From Plotosus lineatus (taxonomy: Eukaryota > Chordata > Actinopteri > Siluriformes > Plotosidae), in assembly GCA_024760905.1 (NCBI GenBank), contig CM045729.1, positions 82,546,550 through 82,610,549 of the forward strand: 64,000 nt of DNA, read 5' to 3'. Position numbers and translations under genes: made by a program. Position 1 is the stretch's first letter; each line of letters starts with the position of its first letter. A model generated the notes under the pieces. It was not told the origin of the DNA. It was given only the letters and a program-made list of their open reading frames with translations, and did not search any database. This document shows positions 20,745 through 32,594 of the stretch, one piece after another.

Positions 20745-23700
20745 CAAAGATGGCGCCGGGTGACCTGCAGCCAGTTACAGGAGCTCTTCAGTTTATTTTT
20801 CTTTTTTTTCTCTTTTCTATTGTATATAGGCGTGTTTCTTTATCTTTTTCAAATTTTCTTTTTCTTTCTTCAATCCTGCATCTGGAAAACATACTTTCAT
20901 GATGCTTTTGTTCTTCTGTGCACTTTTATTTTCACTTTTTGGATCGGCGTCAGGAAACTCATTCACCGGCGGCTCTGAGCACGCATGAGTCTTACACACG
21001 TGAGACCCTCCTCGACCTCGCGCGCCCCGCCCTCCTTCAGCGGAAAAGCCCGTTGTTCCTTTGGAAATCTGGAGGAAAAGGAGAGGCTGCAGGGGGACGA
21101 AGGAGCGGAGGACATGTGTTCCCTCTGTCATCATGGGAAATGTCGCGCGATCGCCAGCAAGGCGGAGGAGCTGGCGGCGCTGACCCTGCAGCAGAGGCAG
21201 TACCGGGACTGCAGCCTCATGTGTTCTCGGAGGCGTGGCTGAATGAACTCACACCGGACTCTGTGGTTTCTCTTAAGCGGATTTACACTCAGCGGCGTGC
21301 AGATCGGAGTGTAACGGAGAGCGGTAGAAGAAAGGAGGGTGTGGCGGTCTATGTGAATGAGCGATGGTGCCACCCGGCAAGCGTGCGTGAAGGAGCAGCT
21401 GTGCAGCGGGGCGTGGAGCTGCTCGCGTTAAGCAGCGACCGCCATATTATCTACCAGGAGTTTTCACCGTGATTGTGTTTTGCGTGTACATTCCGCCCTC
21501 GGCTGATGCGGCGACGTGTGGCGTCTACACAGCGCCGTTAATCAGACACAGACTCGTCACCCCAGCCATGATTCTGATCAGCGGGGACTTTAACCACGCC
21601 CCTCTCTCCGCCTCTCTTCCGGCGTTCACGCCAATACGTGAAGTGCGCCACAGAGAACAATAAAACACTGGACTTACTGTATGCAAATGTGAAGGCGCTT
21701 ACAGCTCCTCCCCCTCCCCACTGGGGCGCTCAGACCACAACCTGGTCTACCTGCTCCCCAATACACACCCAGGGTGCGAAAGGAACCTGCACAGAAAGAG
21801 GTCTGTGAAAGTGTGGACCGAGGAGACCAACGAGAGGCTTAGGGACTGTTTCAGACCACAGACTGGAGCATGCTCTGTAACTCCTTTGGTGATGACATCG
21901 GACTGGCCTCACACACTGTATCACCGACTACATGAACTATAGTGGACAGCACCGTGCCAACACGGAGAATGCGGTGCTTCTCCAACAACCACCCATGGGT
22001 CACCCCTGAGCTCAAAGTCCTCCTGAACCAGAAAAAAGAGGGCTTTCATCTCGAGAGGACAGAGAGAGAGCAGAAGAAGGTCCAGCGTGAGCTCCAGTGG
22101 AGGATCAGGAGGGCAAAGAAGGACTATGGGAAGAAGATGGAGGAGAAGCTGGCTCAAAACAAGCGTCTTGGGACGTCTGGAGAGGACTAAAGACCATGTC
22201 TGGATTTGGGCAGAGTGTCAGAGGGACAGCTGATGGTGACCAGCGCTGGGCGGATGAACTAAACCGCTACTTCAACAGGTTTGATTCTCCCCCCTCCCCC
22301 TCTGCACCCCTCCCCGTTCCCCTCCCCTCTTCACACGTCTCCAGACCAGCTGACACCTCCCCCCTCCCCAGGCCAACTTCACTTGACTGCTACAGCCCGA
22401 CAGACACATCCCCCTCCCTCTGCAGCCCACCCCAGCCCCCCCTCTCCCTCACATCAGACCAGGTGAGGAGACAGCTGAGGCGACTAAATCAGAGGAAATC
22501 TGAAGGACCTGATGGCATCAGTCCCAGGCTGCTGAGGACCTCGCAGACCAGCTCTGTGTGGTACTATGCTACCTGTACAACCTGAGCCTCAGCCTGGAGA
22601 AGGTTCAGTCCTCTGGAAGACCTCCTGTGTGGTTCGGTTCCCAAAACAGCACAAGCGAAGGAACCAGCCCACTACAGACCTGTCGCCTGACCTCCCACCT
22701 CATTAAGATCATGGAAGAGGCTCCTCCTTGAACACCTCCGCTCTATGGTGAGCCCCACCCTAGACCCGCTGCAGTTTGCCTACAGGCCCAACATCGGAGT
22801 AGAAAGCGCCCCGTCATCTACCTTCTGCAGCGGGCACTCACCACCTGGAGATCGCCCGGCAGCGCTGTGAGGTCATGTTCTTTGACTTCTCCAGCGCCTT
22901 CAACACCATCAGGCCAGCGCGCCTGCGAAGGAAGCTGGAGGGGCGTGGGAGTGGGCGGGCATCTTGCTGCCTGGATTATTGACTACCTTACTAACCGTCC
23001 ACAGTAGCGTGCGGCTCTTGAGCTGTAAGTCAAAGGTGGTAGTCTGTAACGAGAGGGCACCGCAGAGGCACCGTCCCTCACCCTTCCTTTTTAACATCTA
23101 TACCTCGGACTTCATATATAACACAAACAGCTGCCACCTCCAGAAGTTCTCGGACTGACTCCATCATAGTGGGCCGTGTGTCAGAGAGAGCTGCTGGAGT
23201 ACCGGTCGGTCATCGTCGACTTCGTGGACTGGTGTGAGCGCAACCACCTGTGCTTGAACACTAGGAAGAGCAGAAGGAGATGGTGAAATCGACTTCAGGA
23301 GAAAACACTCAAACACACACACACACATTTACTAGTGAACATCCAGGGACAGGACATTGAGACAGTGGACAGTTTCAAGTACCTGGGTGTTCACCTTAAC
23401 TAATAAACTGGACTGGTCCCACAACACCAGCCCTGTACAAGAAGGGCCAGAGTCGCCTCCACCTTCTGAGGAGACTCAGGTCCTTCGACATATCTGAACC
23501 TCTGCTCAGGACATTTTATGACTCTGTGGTAGCCTCTGCAATCCTCTCGCTGCCATCTGCTGGGCCCGGGCAGCACAGAGCCGGGACAGAAGAGACTGAA
23601 CAAGCTGGTCAGGAGGAGGCCAGCTCTGTCCTCGGCTGCCCACTGGACTCTGTGGAGGAGGTGAGTGAGAGGAGGATGGTAGCAAGCTCACATCCATCCT

Positions 23701-24206
23701 GTCCAACAGCTCTCACCCACTGCACCAGACTGTCGAGCTAAGCAGCTCCTTCAGTGTGCGACTGAGGCATCCTCAGTGCAGGAAGGAGCGCTACGCGGTC
23801 GTTCATTCCCACGCTATCCAGACTGTACAACGCCACTTTGTAACTGTCTGTGAAAATACCGGTTATGTGCAATAAAAACCCCCGTGTACTTTAATCAGCC
23901 ACATCTACCCCACTGACTGTGAACCATATCAACCCATCTACTCTGCACTCAGATACATTACACTTTAATATAGGCCAATCTATAAAGTTGCTCCATTCTT
24001 TTCTTTTCTTTTATTGTTTATTGTTTAGTAATTTATACTATTTATGTATCTATTTATTTATTTACTTATATAATATATATGTATGTGTGTATGTTCGTAC
24101 TTGTACCTATTTTTGCACCCCCTACTGATAGTACCTCAAGAGCCTGTAACAGTGAATTTCTCCATTGTGAGATTAATAAAGCTGTATCTTATCTTATCTT
24201 ATCTTA
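20745..24206 (+). mobile_element. L2/Rex1-like (jockey-group) LINE, near full length
   Basis: Starts CAAAGATGGCGCCGGGTGAC and ends GAGATTAATAAAGCTG followed by a (TATCT)n tail (24183-24206). About 3.45 kb. It carries endonuclease, reverse transcriptase and 3' UTR in order. The first 1.5 kb is duplicated in inverse orientation at 49505-51030. Confidence 0.92.
20750..23870 (+). pseudogene. L2/Rex1-like LINE ORF2, frameshifted
   Basis: The ATG at 20750 matches the start of the 505-codon frame at 51018 (minus). The endonuclease is readable in pieces: SEAWLNEL (about 21220), ISGDFNHAPL (about 21575), GRSDHNLVYL (about 21728). The linker has NNHPWVTPELKVLLNQKK (21985). Reverse transcriptase blocks follow: LNQRKSEGPDGISPRLL (22485), a FDFSSAFNTI region (22880), and a degenerate active-site region ending KFSD (about 23150). 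The C-terminal LINE pattern RLNKLVRR is near 23600. Many frameshifts break it, so it is dead. For the pieces, L2 and Rex1 are both possible labels. Confidence 0.88.
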
Positions 24207-24314
24207 GACCACAATGCTTTGATGATGACGATGAACATGGGCATAACATTTTGCATAAAGCTTCTGAGAGACAAACAAACAAACCAAAAACATGATGGTA
24301 AATCATAGCCACTG

Positions 24315-24520
24315 TGGACGTAAAAATGGCAGTAGTAGTAATAGTAATAGTAATGATATCAGTAATATTATTAATAGTATAAATAGTTGTAATAGTAGTA
24401 AGGGTGTTAGTGGTACTTATTGTAATATTAGTAAGGGTACTAGTAGTATTAATGCAAGTAGAAGTAGTAGTAATTGTGGTTCTGCTGCGTAACAATGGTT
24501 GGGGGGGGGGGGGGGGGGGA
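24315..24520. repeat. Degenerate (AGT)n repeat and G run
   Basis: Imperfect AGT/AAT trinucleotides from 24315 to 24480, then a run of about 19 G (24500-24518). Confidence 0.9.
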
Positions 24521-24665
24521 GTGAGGAAAAGATCTAATATGAAGCAGTTTACGTCCTTCCCATGCCTGGTAGGTTCATCGACAATTTGGTGGAGGTTATT
24601 CAATATGTCAATTTATATGCTCAATTTATGTGCGCTACTTTTTACCTAACAATCTTCATGATGGG
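24521..24665 (-). pseudogene. LINE endonuclease fragment, jockey-like
   Basis: The minus strand reads HHED near 24650 and then NNLHQIVDEPTRHGKDVNC-FILDLFLT near 24600-24525. This is the segment that follows the GDxNxHHxxWL block in jockey-like endonucleases. It overlaps and continues the fragment at 27122-27545 on the same strand, so both probably come from one family. Only about 50 codons remain. Confidence 0.6.
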
Positions 24666-24716
24666 GATTATTATTATTATTATTAGTAGTAGTAGTAGTA
24701 GTAGGGGTATTATACA

Positions 24717-25046
24717 TTCATCCATTTTCTGAACCATTTAATTCTAATTAGGATCACGGGGAGGTGGTGCCCATTTTGGCTGACTCTGGGCGAGAGCAGA
24801 GTACACCCCTGGATGGCTCATCAGGACATCACAGAGCAGAAACATGCTGACAGCAGTGCAGCTACCCTTGTTGAAAGTCAGCAATGGTTATTTTATATGA
24901 ACCTCCACCACAGACAGTGAGAAATGGCCGGCCTGTGATAACCCAGTTAGCTGAACTGGGGGACAGCAGTGACAACCGTTCAGAGTGGGGCTTGAACCCC
25001 CAACCTTAGGATCAGTGATCCAACACCTTACCATTGGGCCACCACA
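24717..25046 (-). repeat. dual-SINE, full-length L2-tailed copy (old)
   Basis: Minus strand: head with GGTTGGGGGTTCAAGCCCC as B-box region, body with CAGCTAACTGGGTTATCACA, and L2-type tail ending GATCCTAATTAGAATTAAAT. More diverged from the 16.3 kb copy than the RTE-tailed copies are from each other, as judged by eye. Confidence 0.9.
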
Positions 25047-25188
25047 ATAATTATTATTATGATGATGTTATTATTAGGAGTAGTAGAGGTTGTAGTAGTT
25101 GTAGTAGGTGGAGGAGGAGTGGGGATATAATAATAATAATAATAATATGTAGAAGAAGAAGATGCAAACTATTGCCTAATTTTTGTTG

Positions 25189-25346
25189 AGAGGAGCTGCA
25201 TAATCATCAGTGTGTTTCTGCCCTGCGATGGCCTGGTGAGCTGTCCAAGGTGTACTGTGCCATTGCCCAGATTCAGCTGAGATGGGGACCAGCCTCCCAG
25301 CGACTCTAATTACGAGAGGTTTAGAAAATGAGAATAATGATGATGA
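25189..25346 (+). repeat. L2-tailed SINE fragment
   Basis: 5'-truncated; holds GAGCTGCATAATCATCAGTG, CCCTGCGATGGCCTGGTGAG and the L2-type tail, then runs into a (GAT)n repeat at about 25335-25365. Confidence 0.85.
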
Positions 25347-25473
25347 TGATGATGATGATGATTATTATTGTTGTATTGTTGTTAGTATTCTGACCAGTAG
25401 GAGTAGTAGTTGTGATAGAAGTAGCAACTTTAGTAATGGCATCATCAGTATTGCATCAGCAGCTATATAACTA

Positions 25474-26896
25474 CAGTAGGCCTTTGACTATTCGTGGTTT
25501 TGCACTCGCACCTCCGCATATTCACGAATTGCCGAGTAACTGTCACGTGATTCAAATTCAGCCAGTGGCTGTTCTCCCTCCTGCTGATTTGTTGAGATGA
25601 TGTATATGCCCCTTTTCCCTCATTCACGAACAAGTTGTCAATGAGCCTTTTTAGTGTGTTTTAATTACCAGTTAAGCTCTATGAAATAAGACTTTCTCCT
25701 GAAGAAACGACAGTTTCCTCTGAAGTGCCTGAAGAGGAATAATCATCTGAACTGTTGTATTAAAGTCTTTTTCAATTATTATTCCAGTACAGTATCTAAG
25801 TTAATATTTAGAATGTTTATGTGTGAGATTTTATGTTCTGTAGCATGTTTAACAAACAATACCAAAAGGATAAACTTTATTACGCTTCATGTCCTTTTAC
25901 ATTGAACTCCAAGATGGCGCTGCCTAGAGGGCAACATCGCGGAGTTCTCAGAGTCAAATTGTTTCTTTGTTCGTTTTAATTTATTTTATTTGTTGTTTGT
26001 TCATGTTTTGCACTATGCTTGTCTATGACAGGAGTTGAGCGTGCTCAGTTCTAAACATCTACTCTGATAGCTGTAGTAGGGTCAACTGATCATCGACGAG
26101 CATAGTGCAAAACATGAACAAACAAAACAACAAATAAAAAGAAACAACATGACTCAAAGAACTCTGCCTAAGCTTTTTGTTAGCCGGGGTGTGGCTAGCA
26201 TTGAGCCACCATAGCATATTAGCTCAGGATAGGTGTTGAGCGTGCTCAGTTCTAAACGTCTGTTCTCATAGCTGTAGTTAGGGTCGACTGGTCATAGATG
26301 AGCATAGTGAAAAACATGAACAAACAAAACAACCAATAAAACGAACAAAGAAACAATTTGACTCTGAGAACTCCATGACGTCGCCCTCTAGGCTGCGTCA
26401 TCTTGGAGACGTCATGTTTAATGTAAGGGCATGAAGTGTAATAAAGCTTATCCTTTTGGTATCGTTTGTTAAACATGCTACAGAACATAAAATCTCACAC
26501 ACAAACATTTGAAACATTAACTTGGGTACTGTACTGGAATAATAATTGTAAAAGACTTTAATAGTAGTGCCTTACAACAGTATATGCTGTATAATGTTTA
26601 TATTTTATCATCAATAAATATAACAGTAAAAATTAAAAAGTTTTTTCTTAATCATTACTACATTTTTCTACATTAATACTGTATTAATGAGTAAGACTGT
26701 GAGACTGTGTAAGACTATAGAATGTGTTTAAGAAGCATATTTTGGCACATGTAATCGATACATAGTATTTTACTTTCGGTTGCTCATTCGCAGATGTAAT
26801 ATGATACATGGGGTTTTACTTCCGGGTACAGAACTCGCAGATTATATTCATCACGGGAAGGGCAAGAACCAAACCCCGAATAACGAGGGCCTACTG
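25474..26896 (+). mobile_element. FB foldback transposon, copy 4
   Basis: TA-CAGTAGGCCTTTGACTATTC at the left and CGAGGGCCTACTG-TA at the right. Inverted arms at about 25812-26030 and 26290-26490 share TAACAAACAATACCAAAAGG and its complement. The left end carries the CCAAT-like block in decayed form. Confidence 0.9.
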
Positions 26897-27121
26897 TATA
26901 TGCACTTTTCCTCCCTATCGGTCTTGTTTTTTTCTCGTGCGTTTCTCGAGTTCAACTTCCGGTTTTTGTTCGGTTTCCTGGATGAAAAAAAAAAAATCAC
27001 AGATTCTTTTGTTCGGATTCCGATTCCTTTGAACTCTACAGCGTTCGGATTCCAAGGCTCCACTGTATTAGTAGTAGTACTAGTAGTAGTAGTAGTAGTA
27101 GTCAAATTCATAGGTACATTA

Positions 27122-27545
27122 TCAATGAATATCAGTCTTTTTGCTGTCTAACCAGTCTTCATGATGGGCATTCAAATCCTCAAAAATGATGATTTCAGAT
27201 ATTGTGTGTATTTCTTCAATATTTTCAATATTCTCAGATATCACATCATCTGATGGCAGTCTATAGATAAATAACATGCGACCTGGGAGAGCAGATTCAG
27301 TCAAATTATTTGATGATGTGGGGTTTCATAGTCAGACCTTCTTGTAGCAGTAAGGGCATCACTGCAGTACACTACCTGCCCACCCTAATCAGGATCATAG
27401 GGTCTGTCCCATCTAAAGAAATGGTAACCAGGTACCACAAATATGTCGTCATACTTACTGTTTCGGAAAATTCTCACAATGTATATGAATATGAGGATTT
27501 GTCAACAAGAACTGATGGTGCAGAGAGACCACTGATATTCATGCA
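27122..27545 (-). pseudogene. LINE endonuclease fragment, jockey-like
   Basis: The minus strand contains GQVVYCSDALTATRRSDYE (upstream, other frame), then YRLPSDDVISENIENIEEIH and IIIFEDLNAHHEDWLDSKKT. The FxDLNAHHxDWL block is the DNA-hydrolysing motif region of jockey-like apurinic endonucleases (usual Gly before DLN replaced by Glu). Stops and frameshifts break it. No reverse transcriptase part is adjacent. Confidence 0.65.
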
Positions 27546-27734
27546 GTGACATTATTCTGATGGGATCCTGTTTTTTTTTTATTCTGCTGTGTGGTGGTAT
27601 AAGGAAGGAAAAGTTTTACCATCACATAAATTTAAAAGTCTGGGATTGAACAAGGAAGTCTAGAGGTGAACCCAGGTCTTTAGAACTGATCAGCATGGCA
27701 GGGGAAAGGTTGAACAAGTACTATGAAAACAAAC

Positions 27735-27978
27735 AAACAATTCTTTATTGTCAAAGTACTTTTACATACATTGAAATTTGGTTTGTGCTCTGGGCACCTG
27801 TCGCCACCGTGCAGCGCCAGTTATTGCGTTGTTCTATCCTTTTGATGCTGAGCACCAAGCAGGAAGCAACAACTACCAAATTTTAACGTCTTATGGTATG
27901 ACGCGGCCAGATTCGAACTCCGACCTTCCGGAGGATAAAGCGGACGCTCTACCAACTGAGCTAAATCCCCGGTCCACA
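27735..27978 (-). repeat. tRNA-derived SINE with TTTG tail
   Basis: Minus strand: head GGGGATTTAGCTCAGTTGGT has a good A box, and GGAGTTCGAATC a good B box. A body of about 150 bases follows, then GACAATAAAGAATTG and a short (TTTG)n tail. The acceptor and T stems do not pair, so it is not a working tRNA gene. It is unrelated to the dual-SINE. Confidence 0.85.
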
Positions 27979-28671
27979 GATTTAAATGTTTTATTAAAAA
28001 GTGATAATAAAACTCAGAGAAATAGAAAAGAATAAGCAATTTGAGTCTTACTGTCTGGTTAACGTCACCTGAGAGCAGTTTTCCATCCAAATCTTGTTTA
28101 CCGATAATCCGTTAAACATCACCCTGTGTGCAAAGAAGAATCCATCTATATGCTAATCCGAGTCTAAAAATGATCTGAAAAGTACAATCACATAGAGTGT
28201 GATTACATCGTTACTTCACCCAAGGTCAAACACAGTAACACAAAAGGGATTTCCGATTCCCTGCAGTGTCTAGACACCTAATGCTACACTATTACCACTT
28301 CCCAATGAACATTTGAAGGCATCTGCCCTGTACAGATAGGTTAAGCTTAAAGAAAAGAAACTGTGTCATTATTAGTCAGGGTATAGCGAGACTAACCAGC
28401 ATGCTGTTCCCCAGGCCGAGACATTTGTTTCTGTGACTCACAAGCTGGCATGACTAAGCCTGCTGCTCATGAGCCTTGCACATGATGGAAGGTTTTGTAT
28501 TCGGCAGTGAAGCTAGAGCTGAAATCATCATAATAAATGGAGGAATGGTCCAAGGACAATCGGCATCTGGCCCAGATTTACAGCATCGTGTGGGCGAATG
28601 GGTTGGTGTCCAGGTTGAGAAAAGGCTTTAGAGCATAGAGCTATGCTAACACAGATTCTAACAGAGACCCT

Positions 28672-28765
28672 AGGTGTGTGAATGTTTGTGGAGATTTGTA
28701 ATGGACTGGCATCTCATCCAGTGTGTATTCTCACCTGGGATTGTTTTCAGATCTTCCCTGAACAT
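28672..28765 (+). repeat. V-SINE-like tail fragment
   Basis: Weak match: GTAATGGACTGGCATCTCAT and CCAGTGTGTATTCTCACCTG. Very decayed. Confidence 0.5.
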
Positions 28766-29011
28766 GACCTAATTTAAACATGTCACTGGGCTCTCTGTAT
28801 GTCAGCTTCCTGATAATGTAGTAAGCGAGTGTGCTAGTGTACACACAGGAAGAACTGAAAAACATACTAGTAAGCTGGGAGTAGATATTTTAGGAGTAGG
28901 AGTACAGTAGTAGATATCTTAGTATGGAGGTATGTGTGTTAGCCAAGGAGTATATTTTTTAGTAATTAAGTAGGAATTTTAGTAAGGGGGTAGGTATTTA
29001 GTCTGGGAGTA

Positions 29012-30764
29012 CAGTAGGCCCTTGAATATTCGCGGTTTTACACCCACGGTTTGAGTATTCACTGACTGCCGAGCACCCGGCACGTAATTCAAATTCAGCC
29101 AATGGCTGTCCTCCTTTCTCCTGATTGGTTGAGCTCATGTCCCGCCCCTTTTTCCTCATTCGCACACAAGTTGTCAATGAGCCTCTTTTTTTGTGTTTTA
29201 ATTACCAGTTAAGCTCTATGATACCACTCAAACGCTATGCGTCTTCTCTGGCTAAGCGATAGAAAACGCTGGATGTCTCTTCTGAAGAAATAAGACTTTC
29301 TCCTGAGAAATGACTCTGAACTGTTGTATTAAAATCTTTTTCAATTATTATTCCAGTACAGTACCTAAGTTCACGTTTATGTGTGAGATTTTATGTTCTG
29401 TAGCATGTTTAACAAACGATACCAAATGGATAAACTTTATTACAGTACTCTTCATGTCCTTTTACATTGAACTTGGAGTGACATCTCCAAGATGGCACTG
29501 CCCAGAGGGTGACGTCGTGGAGTTCTCAGAGTCAAATTGTTTCTTTGTTCGTTTTAATTTGTTTTATTTGTTGTTTTTTTGTTAAGGTTTTGCACTATGC
29601 TCATCTACGATTGGTCGACTCTACTACAGCTATAAGATCGGAGTATCTTCGGGCATGTATAACTAAGCACGTTCAACTGGGCTGGTTAGCCGGGCTGCGG
29701 CAAACAGAGCTAAAATGCTCAATAGCATATAGTAGGCAGCTCAATACGAGCCGCACCCCAACGGACAAGAAGCCCAGGCGGGAAGGGGCCGAACGACGAC
29801 TCCGGCGCTTGGGAATGCAGGGGATGAATGCAGTGTAGCCGGCTGGTGCAATCGCCTCCTTGGGTGTACTCTCCTCGAGCCATGTTTCACAGAAACACAG
29901 TACTGTAGATCCCTCTGCGCTGCAATCTGAGCTTTAAGCTCGTCCATCTTGTTTCACAGGGACTGAACATTTTCAAGCAGTATGGCCAGAACTCCGCCTT
30001 GGCTTATTGCTAGCCGCTGTGCGGTTAGCATTGAGCTCCCATAGCAGCTCACGATAGAAGTTGTTGCGTGCTTAGTTACCCAAAGCTGAAGCTGCTCATA
30101 GCTGTAGTAGGGTCAACCGATCATAGACGAGCATAGTGCAAAACATGAACAAACAAATAAAACAAATTAAAATGAACAAAGAAACAATTTGACTCTGAGA
30201 ACTCCGCGATGTTGCCCTCTCGGCAGCGACATCTTGGAGACGTCACTCCAAGATGTCACTCCAAGTTCAATGTAAAAGGACATGAAGCGTAAGAAGTTTA
30301 TACTTTTGGTATCATTTGTTAAACATGCTACAGAACTTAAAATCTCACACATTATCAAATCTCACACATCTCACAATCTCACACATCTCAAACATTAACT
30401 TAAGTACTGCACTGGAACAATAATTGAAAAAGACTTTAAAATGAGTGCTTTACAACAGTATATGCTGTATAATGTTTATATTTTATCATCAATTAAAATA
30501 AGAGTAAAAATTGAAAAGTTTTTCTTAATCATTACTATATTTTACTACATTAATACTGAATTAATGTTTAAGACTGTCTATAGAATGTGTTTAAGAAGCA
30601 TATTTTAGCGCATCTAATAGATACATAGTATTTTACTTCCAGCTGCTCATTCGCGCATGTGACGTGATACATGGGGGTTTTACTTCTCGGTACAGAACTC
30701 GCAGATTGTCTCGATTCGTAAGAGGGCTCGGAACTGAACCCCCGCAAATGTCGAGGGCCTACTG
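29012..30764 (+). mobile_element. FB foldback transposon, copy 5 (most complete)
   Basis: 1,753 bases. TA-CAGTAGGCCCTTGAATATTC at the left and TGTCGAGGGCCTACTG-TA at the right. Inverted arms of about 260 bases lie at 29380-29640 and 30095-30355. The centre (29741-29947, minus) carries the captured LINE endonuclease piece. The left end holds CAGCCAATGGCTG, CTGATTGGTTGAG and CCCGCCCC. No transposase gene. Confidence 0.93.
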
Positions 30765-30987
30765 TAGGTGTATGAGTTAAGTAGTAAGTATTTTTGTAAG
30801 AGGGTAGGTATTTCATTAAGGAAGTGTGTATTTTCGTTAGAGTAGGTATTTTAGTATGGCCATAGGTATATTAGTAAGGGAGTAGGTATTTTAGTATGCG
30901 AGTAGGTATTTTCGTAAGAGGGCAGGTATTTTATTCAATAAGTATGTATCTGATGAAAAGATTTTTGTATATCAGGTATTTTAATAG

Positions 30988-31345
30988 GGCGGTGGTGACC
31001 TGGTGGTAAAGGGCACTGGATCGCTGATCCTGAGGTTGGGGGTTCGAGTCCCACTCTCCACAAGGTTGTCACTATCCCCCCCAGTGCAGCTAACTGGGTT
31101 ATCAAAGGCCGGCCAGGTCTCTCACTGTCTATGGTGAGAGGTTCATGTAAAAGAACCATTGCTGACTTTCGTAACGAGTAGCTACATAGTCGTCAGGGGG
31201 TTTCTGCCCCTTGCTAAAAGGGTTGTGCCAGAAAGGGCATCCGACGTAAAAACCTATGCCAAATCGAACATGCGAATCAGATTATTCACTGTGGCGACCC
31301 CTCACAAAGGGAAGAAGCTGAAAGGAAATGAAGAAAGGAGGAGGA
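30988..31345 (+). repeat. dual-SINE, full-length RTE-tailed copy
   Basis: Head with B box GGTTCGAGTCC (about 31041). Body as at 16.3 kb. After the body, the RTE module runs AAGGGTTGTGCCAGAAAGGG, ACGTAAAAACCTATGCCAAA, then CACTGTGGCGACCCC and AAGCTGAAAGGAAATGAAG. Confidence 0.93.
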
Positions 31346-31739
31346 GTAGGTGTTTTAGGAATGGAGTAGGTATTTTAATAATGGAGTAGGTATTTTAGTA
31401 AGAGAGTAGGTATTTTACTACAAGAGTAGGTGTTTGAGTAATGGAGTAGGTATTTTTGTAAGAGAGTAGGTGTTTTAATAATGGATAAGGTATTTTAGTA
31501 TGGGAGTAGGTGTTTTAGTATGTGAGTATATCTTTTAGTGATGGAGTAGGTGTTTTAGTTAGGGAGTAGGTATTTTAGCAAAGGAATAGGTATTTTAGTT
31601 AGAAAGTAGGTGTTTTAGTAAGGGAGCCTGTGTTTTAGTAATGGAGTAGGTATTTTAGTAAGGGAATAGGTGTTTTAGTAATGGAGTAGGTGTTTTAGTT
31701 TGGGAGTAGGTATTTTAGTAAGGTAGTAGGTATTTTGGG

Positions 31740-32095
31740 AGGGCAGTGGTGGTCTAGTGGTATAGGGCGCTGGATCGCTGATCCAAAGGTTGGGGGTTCG
31801 AGTCCCACTCTCTGCAAGGTTGTCACTGTCCCCCCAGTGCAGCTAACTGGGTTATCAAAGGCGGGCCATGTTTCTCACTGTCTATGGTGAGAGGCATGTA
31901 AAAGAACCATTGCTGACTTTTGTAAAGAGTAGGCTGCAAAGCCGTCAGCGTGTTTCTGTCCCTTGCTAAAAAGGGTTGTGACAGGAAGGGCGTCCGACGT
32001 AAAAACCTCTGCCAAATCAAACGTGCGAATCAGATGATTCGCTGTGGCGACTCCCGAGTAAAAGGGAAAAAGCCGAAAAGAAGACAGACAGTAGG
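31740..32095 (+). repeat. dual-SINE, full-length RTE-tailed copy (reference)
   Basis: A box TGGTCTAGTGG and exact B box GGTTCGAGTCC. The body is identical in order to 16.3 kb until AAAGCCGTCAGCGTGTTTCT. The sequence then departs into CCCTTGCTAAAAAGGGTTGT and the RTE module (GACAGGAAGGGCGTCCGACG, TTCGCTGTGGCGACTCCCGA, AAAAGCCGAAAAGAAG), ending in (GACA)n. Flanks AGTAGGTATTTTGG could be the target duplication, but they also belong to the minisatellite. Confidence 0.95.
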
Positions 32096-32594
32096 TATTT
32101 TGGTACCGGAGTCATTGTTTGAGTACATGAGTACATATAAGTAAGGGAGTAGGTATTTTAGAATTGTAGTAGATATTTTCATAAGAGGCTAGGTATTTTA
32201 GTACGGAAGTAGTTGTTTTAGTAAGCGAGTCGGTATTTTAGTAAGGGGGGAGGTGTTTTATTAAGAAAGTAGGTATTTTTGTAAGGAAGTAGGTTTTCTA
32301 GTATGTGAGTAGGTATTTTAGTAAGGAAGTAGGTATTTTCGTAAGAAGTAGGTATTTTAGTATGAAAGTAGGTATTTTAGGAAAGGAATAGGTATTTTAG
32401 TAAGGAAGTAGGTTTTTTAGTATGAGAGTAGGTATTTTAGTAAAGGAATAGGTGTTTTTATGAGGGAGTAGATATTTTAGCAATGGAGTAGGTGTTTTAG
32501 TATGGGTGTAGGTATTTTAGTAAGGGAGAAGGTATTTTAGGAATAGAGTAGGTATTTTTGAATTGGAGTAGGTATTTTAGTATTAGAGAATGTA

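Noticed and set aside
27898..27978. Possible tRNA gene on the minus strand
   Set aside because: A and B boxes are good, but the acceptor and T stems do not pair, and a SINE body and TTTG tail follow. It is a SINE head.
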